Positions 6,521 through 9,184 of a DNA stretch of 9,184 nucleotides are shown here, one piece after another. Within the stretch, counting starts at the first letter, position 1. Each line of letters starts with the position of its first letter. A program made the position numbers and the translations under genes. The stretch comes from Nitrospiraceae bacterium (lineage in GTDB: Bacteria > Nitrospirota > Nitrospiria > Nitrospirales > Nitrospiraceae). The stretch lies in the NCBI GenBank assembly GCA_025934615.1, contig JAICXS010000050.1, positions 1 through 9,184 on the forward strand. The letters run 5' to 3'. The notes under the pieces are model-generated. The model was not told where the DNA came from and did not search any database. It saw only the letters and a list, made by a program, of their open reading frames with translations.

Positions 6521-7351
6521 TCAGGACGACAGTTGTTCGGTCGTCTCATCTGAGATAGGAAGAAATGTCGACGAATCGGTATCTGCACGATCGACGACTG
6601 AAGAGCCCTCACCGACTTGGAGCGGTTCGTCTCCAACGGGCAGCATCGCTTGTTCGGATTCGCCAAGCTCTTTGAACTCTCGGAGCGGCGGGAGCTCAGC
6701 CAAATCACGCAAGCCGAAATGTTGCAGGAAGAATTTCGTGGTCCCATACATGATCGGACGTCCCGGCACGTCTTTTCGACCGACAATCCGCACCAGCTTG
6801 CGCTCCAGCAGGGTCCGCAACACCCCCGACGTTTCCACTCCCCGAATGGCCTCAATCTCGGCACGGACAATCGGCTGCTTGTATGCAATGATCGCTAACG
6901 ATTCGAGCGCAGAGCGTGAAAGTTTGGCGGTGGCCTTAGTTTTTCCCAGCATCTTAATCCAAGGCGCATATTCGGGCCGCGTGCTCAATTGAAAGCCGCC
7001 GGCCACCTCGCTGATCTGCAATCCCCGCTCGCGCTTCTCATAAGTGGACTTCAGATTCTCCAACGCTTGCCGAACGTCAGACTTGTCAACCCCGCCTAAT
7101 ACCGCCGTCAGCCGGTCCAATGTCACCGGCTCATGAGAGACAAATAAGAGCGTTTCCAGAATGGCTTCTAACTCTCGCTCATCGACAGGATCGGCCGATG
7201 GCGCAGGCGCCGAGGCAATCGGCGGTTCATTCAGCGGCTCCTCGATCTGGATCGGCTTCACTTCCATCATCTCACTATCCAACGCACCATTGAGATCGGC
7301 TGATTGTTCGTTCATAGGGTCATGTTCCACATAATCGATCAATGTGCTCAT
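6521..7351 (-). CDS. scpB: Segregation and condensation protein B
   Basis: Winged-helix (kite) subunit of the SMC-ScpA-ScpB condensin, which compacts and segregates the chromosome; it dimerises and binds the middle of ScpA. The conserved core is about 58-215. It begins ERELEAILETLLFVSHEPVTL (first winged helix) and includes the family signature SRSALESLAIIAYKQPIVRAE with IRGVETSGVLRTLLE. It closes with GRKDVPGRPIMYGTTKFFLQHFGL. At 276 residues it is longer than many ScpB proteins (about 180-240). The extra length is an acidic, proline-rich N-terminal extension (1-57) and a Ser/Thr/acidic tail (222-276), both likely disordered. The ATG overlaps the scpA TGA by 4 bases and has GGGAGG 4 bases upstream, which supports this start over Met13, which has no ribosome site. 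It is last in scpA-scpB, followed by a terminator. Confidence 0.95.
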   Translation of the reverse strand: MSTLIDYVEHDPMNEQSADLNGALDSEMMEVKPIQIEEPLNEPPIASAPAPSADPVDERELEAILETLLFVSHEPVTLDRLTAVLGGVDKSDVRQALENLKSTYEKRERGLQISEVAGGFQLSTRPEYAPWIKMLGKTKATAKLSRSALESLAIIAYKQPIVRAEIEAIRGVETSGVLRTLLERKLVRIVGRKDVPGRPIMYGTTKFFLQHFGLRDLAELPPLREFKELGESEQAMLPVGDEPLQVGEGSSVVDRADTDSSTFLPISDETTEQLSS

Positions 7352-8139
7352 AGTTCCTCCCAGCCATTGTCCAGAACTGAGCCGGCGTCCTGCTCGTTCA
7401 CCGGGGAAAATGCCCGTGTGAGGAGAATGGGCCCAAATGCTTCACCTTGAAAAATACGGAGCAGTTTGATTCGAATTAATTCGAGCAGGGCTAAAAACGT
7501 TACAATAATGACCAAGCGGGACTGCTGACCTTCAAACAGCGAGACAAAGGTCATCGACTCCCGCTCCGCGACCAACTCGAGAATGGCGTTCATCCGATCT
7601 TTGACCGTCAAGTTCTCAGGAATAATTTCAATGAGACGTTTATCTGGCGTTCGATCCAAAACGCCTTGCAAGGCATCGACCAGATCGAACAGAGTCACAT
7701 CATCCATCAGCGATTCGTCGGAACGCACGGGCACAACGACCGGCTGTTCGCGAGCGAACACTTCGCGCCAGAGCCGCTCACGGTCATCCAGACGCCCTGC
7801 CGCATCCTTATACTGTTTGTACTCCAAGAGGCGGCGAACGAGATCTTCGCGAGGGTCCGGCCCGTCCTCCTCATCCGCTTCCGTCTCATCCACCGGCAAG
7901 AGCATGCGGGACTTAATGTGAACCAACGTGGCGGCCATGACGAGAAAATCGCCCGCGACCGTCAAGTTTAATGAGGTCATCAAACTGACGTATTCGAGGT
8001 ATTGCTGGGTAATTAACGAGATCGGAATATCGTAGATATTAATCTCGTGCTTTTTGATGAGATGGAGGAGAAGATCCAGCGGACCTTCGAACTGTTCCAG
8101 CCTGACATGGTAAGGAAGTTCAATCTGCTCTGGTTCCAC
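7348..8139 (-). CDS. scpA: Segregation and condensation protein A (kleisin)
   Basis: Kleisin of the bacterial SMC complex. Its N-terminal helices bind the SMC neck, its C-terminal winged helix binds the SMC cap, and its middle wraps the ScpB dimer. The 263 residues are a normal length. The hallmark FEGPLDLLLHLIKKHEINIY (17-36) with DIPI is present, then FLVMAATLVHIKSRMLLP (65-82). An acidic linker (DETEADEEDGPDPRED, 84-99) comes next. The C-terminal winged helix is about 178-242, with VTFLALLELIRIKLLRIFQ (213-231). The start is a GTG at 8139, supported by GGGAGG 4 bases upstream and by the position of the first conserved block. Its last four codons carry the ribosome site for scpB (GGGAGGAAC), so the two are translationally coupled at a near 1:1 ratio. 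Confidence 0.96.
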   Translation of the reverse strand: MEPEQIELPYHVRLEQFEGPLDLLLHLIKKHEINIYDIPISLITQQYLEYVSLMTSLNLTVAGDFLVMAATLVHIKSRMLLPVDETEADEEDGPDPREDLVRRLLEYKQYKDAAGRLDDRERLWREVFAREQPVVVPVRSDESLMDDVTLFDLVDALQGVLDRTPDKRLIEIIPENLTVKDRMNAILELVAERESMTFVSLFEGQQSRLVIIVTFLALLELIRIKLLRIFQGEAFGPILLTRAFSPVNEQDAGSVLDNGWEEL

Positions 8140-8143
8140 TCAG

Positions 8144-8149
8144 CCTCCC
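8144..8149 (-). promoter_or_regulatory. Ribosome binding site deciding the GTG start of scpA
   Basis: GGGAGG on the minus strand lies 4 bases (CTGA) before the GTG at 8139. The same GGGAGG-N4 layout precedes scpB. The gap is on the short side, but no other start nearby has a comparable site. Confidence 0.65.
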
Positions 8150-8163
8150 GGTATTGGGTCAGC

Positions 8164-8192
8164 CTTATACCACCATAGGGGCATCGGTGCAA
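8164..8192 (-). promoter_or_regulatory. Putative promoter of scpA-scpB with extended -10
   Basis: On the minus strand TTGCAC (8192-8187) is followed by a 17-base spacer and TATAAG (8169-8164, 5 of 6 to TATAAT). TGG directly before it makes an extended -10. Transcription would begin near 8157, giving a leader of about 17 bases that holds the scpA ribosome site. The extended -10 compensates for a weak -35 (3 of 6). It gives scpAB a start independent of the pentapeptide gene. Confidence 0.6.
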
Positions 8193-8215
8193 GATAAATT
8201 CTATATGTGGTGGTA
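8168..8215. repeat. Inverted repeat flanking the scpA promoter
   Basis: Eight-base perfect arms, TACCACCA (8168-8175) and TGGTGGTA (8208-8215), extend to TACCACCATA and TATGTGGTGGTA if two extra bases are allowed. The left arm covers the extended -10 of the proposed scpA promoter. The right arm also forms the 5' side of the adjacent hairpin (8209-8237), so the two foldings exclude each other in RNA. A looped operator or an attenuator-like switch is possible. Confidence 0.45.
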
Positions 8216-8241
8216 GCTGGGGAAACCCACTACCGCCTTTT
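8209..8241. terminator. GAAA-loop hairpin at the 3' end of the pentapeptide gene (terminator-like)
   Basis: Read on the plus strand, GGTGGTAG pairs with CTACCGCC (one G-T). Past a bulged C, TGGG pairs with CCCA around a GAAA tetraloop, and TTTT follows. That is a textbook intrinsic terminator shape, but pointing along the plus strand, where no gene lies upstream except the antisense of scpA. On the minus strand the stem includes the pentapeptide TAG stop and is followed by only a weakly T-rich stretch. It may end or protect that transcript. The hairpin itself is clear; direction and role are not. Confidence 0.5.
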
Positions 8242-9184
8242 AAAGATCCATAACACCAGAACAGTAAACACCATCAAGCTGGCGGCAATCCCGTACAAGG
8301 TGAGATCCCTCCGAAACTCGCCTCGCGTGGGAGGAGAACTGGAAAGCGTGGTTCGCTGGAACACCGGATCGATGGTAAAAAAGGCGCCCGTGAAGTCTGT
8401 CGTCCCATGAAATTCCGCGTCTGAAAAGTCGGCCTGTCCGCGGAACGTCGAGCGACGAAAAGAGGCATCCCCGGCAAAGCGTGTGAAGAGAAAATACACG
8501 TCTCTCTCAAAAAGCGCCTCGGAAAAATCTAGCGTCCCTGCGAACTGATCTCCAGAAAATCCCGTTCCCAACTTAAAATTGCTGTGAGCAAAACTGGTCT
8601 CCTTATCGAATGCGACTTCGAGGAATTCTGCCAGACCATTGAATCGGGCGTCCGAGAATGTCACCGGCGCACCAAACCGCGCGCGATGAAATCGGGTGTG
8701 CGCGCCGAAGACCACCCGTTCAAATCGCGCAGGCTTATTGAACACAGTTTGTAGAAATAATCCTTCACGACGGAAAACGGCATCGGAAAGATCCACGGCC
8801 TCACCAAACATCGTATGGGAAAGATCGACCATTTCTTCACATATCGTTCCGGTCATGATGACCGGGCCTTGCATCAACAGGTAACCCTCTTTAAGTTTCG
8901 TCGCAATCGTCCCCCGTATCCGCGACTCCCGAATCGATAGCGCGCGCGAAATGATTCGTAACGTTTTGACGCCGCCAGCCGTAACCACTTCCTCAATCAA
9001 AGGGGAGAGCCGATCTGGCGCCGGCACATTGACCACAGCCAATTGATCGAGAAACAGATTTCCGACAACTACGACGCCGACGAGATCGACCTCTTGTCCT
9101 CGTTGAATCGCCTGCAGCAATTCCTCTGCATGGACGGCATGAGCCAGACGCTCGTCTTCCGTACAGGTCTTGCTCAAATGTTTG
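8230..9184 (-). CDS. Pentapeptide-repeat protein with C-terminal membrane anchor (5' end may lie outside window)
   Basis: A protein of at least 315 residues counted from a TTG at 9177; the frame stays open to the window edge, so the true start may lie upstream. About 15-115 is a mixed N-terminal region (ELLQAIQRGQEVDLVG, ALSIRESRIRGTI) that looks like a degenerate start of the same fold. From Phe124 to Phe273, phenylalanine (Leu once, at 130) recurs with strictly alternating spacing of 5 and 6 residues, 28 positions in a row, e.g. FSDARFNGLAEF. This is the 11-residue form of the pentapeptide repeat (Pentapeptide_3 type), expected to fold as a right-handed beta-helix with Phe stacked inside. 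A hydrophobic segment (about 293-312, YGIAASLMVFTVLVLWIF) then ends in KRR, so it is tail-anchored. It has no enzymatic motif and its function is unknown. It is upstream of scpA on the same strand, but that gene has its own likely promoter. Confidence 0.88.
   Translation of the reverse strand, partial: KHLSKTCTEDERLAHAVHAEELLQAIQRGQEVDLVGVVVVGNLFLDQLAVVNVPAPDRLSPLIEEVVTAGGVKTLRIISRALSIRESRIRGTIATKLKEGYLLMQGPVIMTGTICEEMVDLSHTMFGEAVDLSDAVFRREGLFLQTVFNKPARFERVVFGAHTRFHRARFGAPVTFSDARFNGLAEFLEVAFDKETSFAHSNFKLGTGFSGDQFAGTLDFSEALFERDVYFLFTRFAGDASFRRSTFRGQADFSDAEFHGTTDFTGAFFTIDPVFQRTTLSSSPPTRGEFRRDLTLYGIAASLMVFTVLVLWIFKRR

Noticed and set aside
8356..8814. DNA-level tandem repeat or CRISPR-like array in the pentapeptide region
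   Set aside because: The repetition is at protein level (Phe every 5 or 6 residues); the underlying bases have diverged and there are no identical DNA units or spacers.

Overview
The window is ordinary bacterial chromosome with dense coding, short gaps and two 4-base stop/start overlaps. It shows no tRNA, rRNA, CRISPR array, transposase or phage gene. The protein style (DnaE1, AccA, ScpA/ScpB, a fused FAD/Fe-S dehydrogenase with a small multiheme cytochrome, and a Phe-rich pentapeptide protein) and the moderately GC-rich composition (judged by eye, not counted) suggest a Gram-negative of the Nitrospirota type, possibly Nitrospira. This is an impression from gene content; nothing in the window proves it.

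Layout. Bases 1-2792, plus strand: the C-terminal half of the DNA polymerase III alpha subunit (dnaE, cut by the left edge), then accA 17 bases later, the same dnaE-accA order as in E. coli. Bases 2793-3046: a gene-free gap between convergent units, AT-richer than its flanks, with a strong palindrome. Bases 3047-6438, minus strand: a three-gene redox unit read right to left. It comprises a 945-residue fused FAD-dependent dehydrogenase/Fe-S protein, a short membrane-anchored diheme cytochrome c (4-base overlap), and a small MoaD/ThiS-like beta-grasp protein that lacks the family's terminal Gly-Gly. Bases 6439-6520: a compact switch region holding the terminator of the next unit and the likely promoter of the redox unit, with an inverted repeat over its -10. 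Bases 6521-8139, minus strand: scpA-scpB (condensin accessory proteins, 4-base overlap). Bases 8140-8229: a likely scpA promoter (extended -10) inside an inverted repeat, next to a GAAA-loop hairpin. Bases 8230-9184, minus strand: a pentapeptide-repeat protein with a strict 11-residue Phe repeat and a C-terminal membrane segment, running off the right edge.

How the genes work together. dnaE and accA are housekeeping genes for replication and for malonyl-CoA synthesis. scpA and scpB supply the kleisin and winged-helix partners of SMC for chromosome segregation. The redox unit plausibly oxidises a 2-hydroxy acid at FAD, passes electrons through two [4Fe-4S] clusters and CCG domains, and hands them to the membrane diheme cytochrome; substrate and acceptor are inferred. 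The part most worth following up is this redox unit with its tail-less beta-grasp partner, then the pentapeptide protein and the overlapping repeats upstream of scpA.
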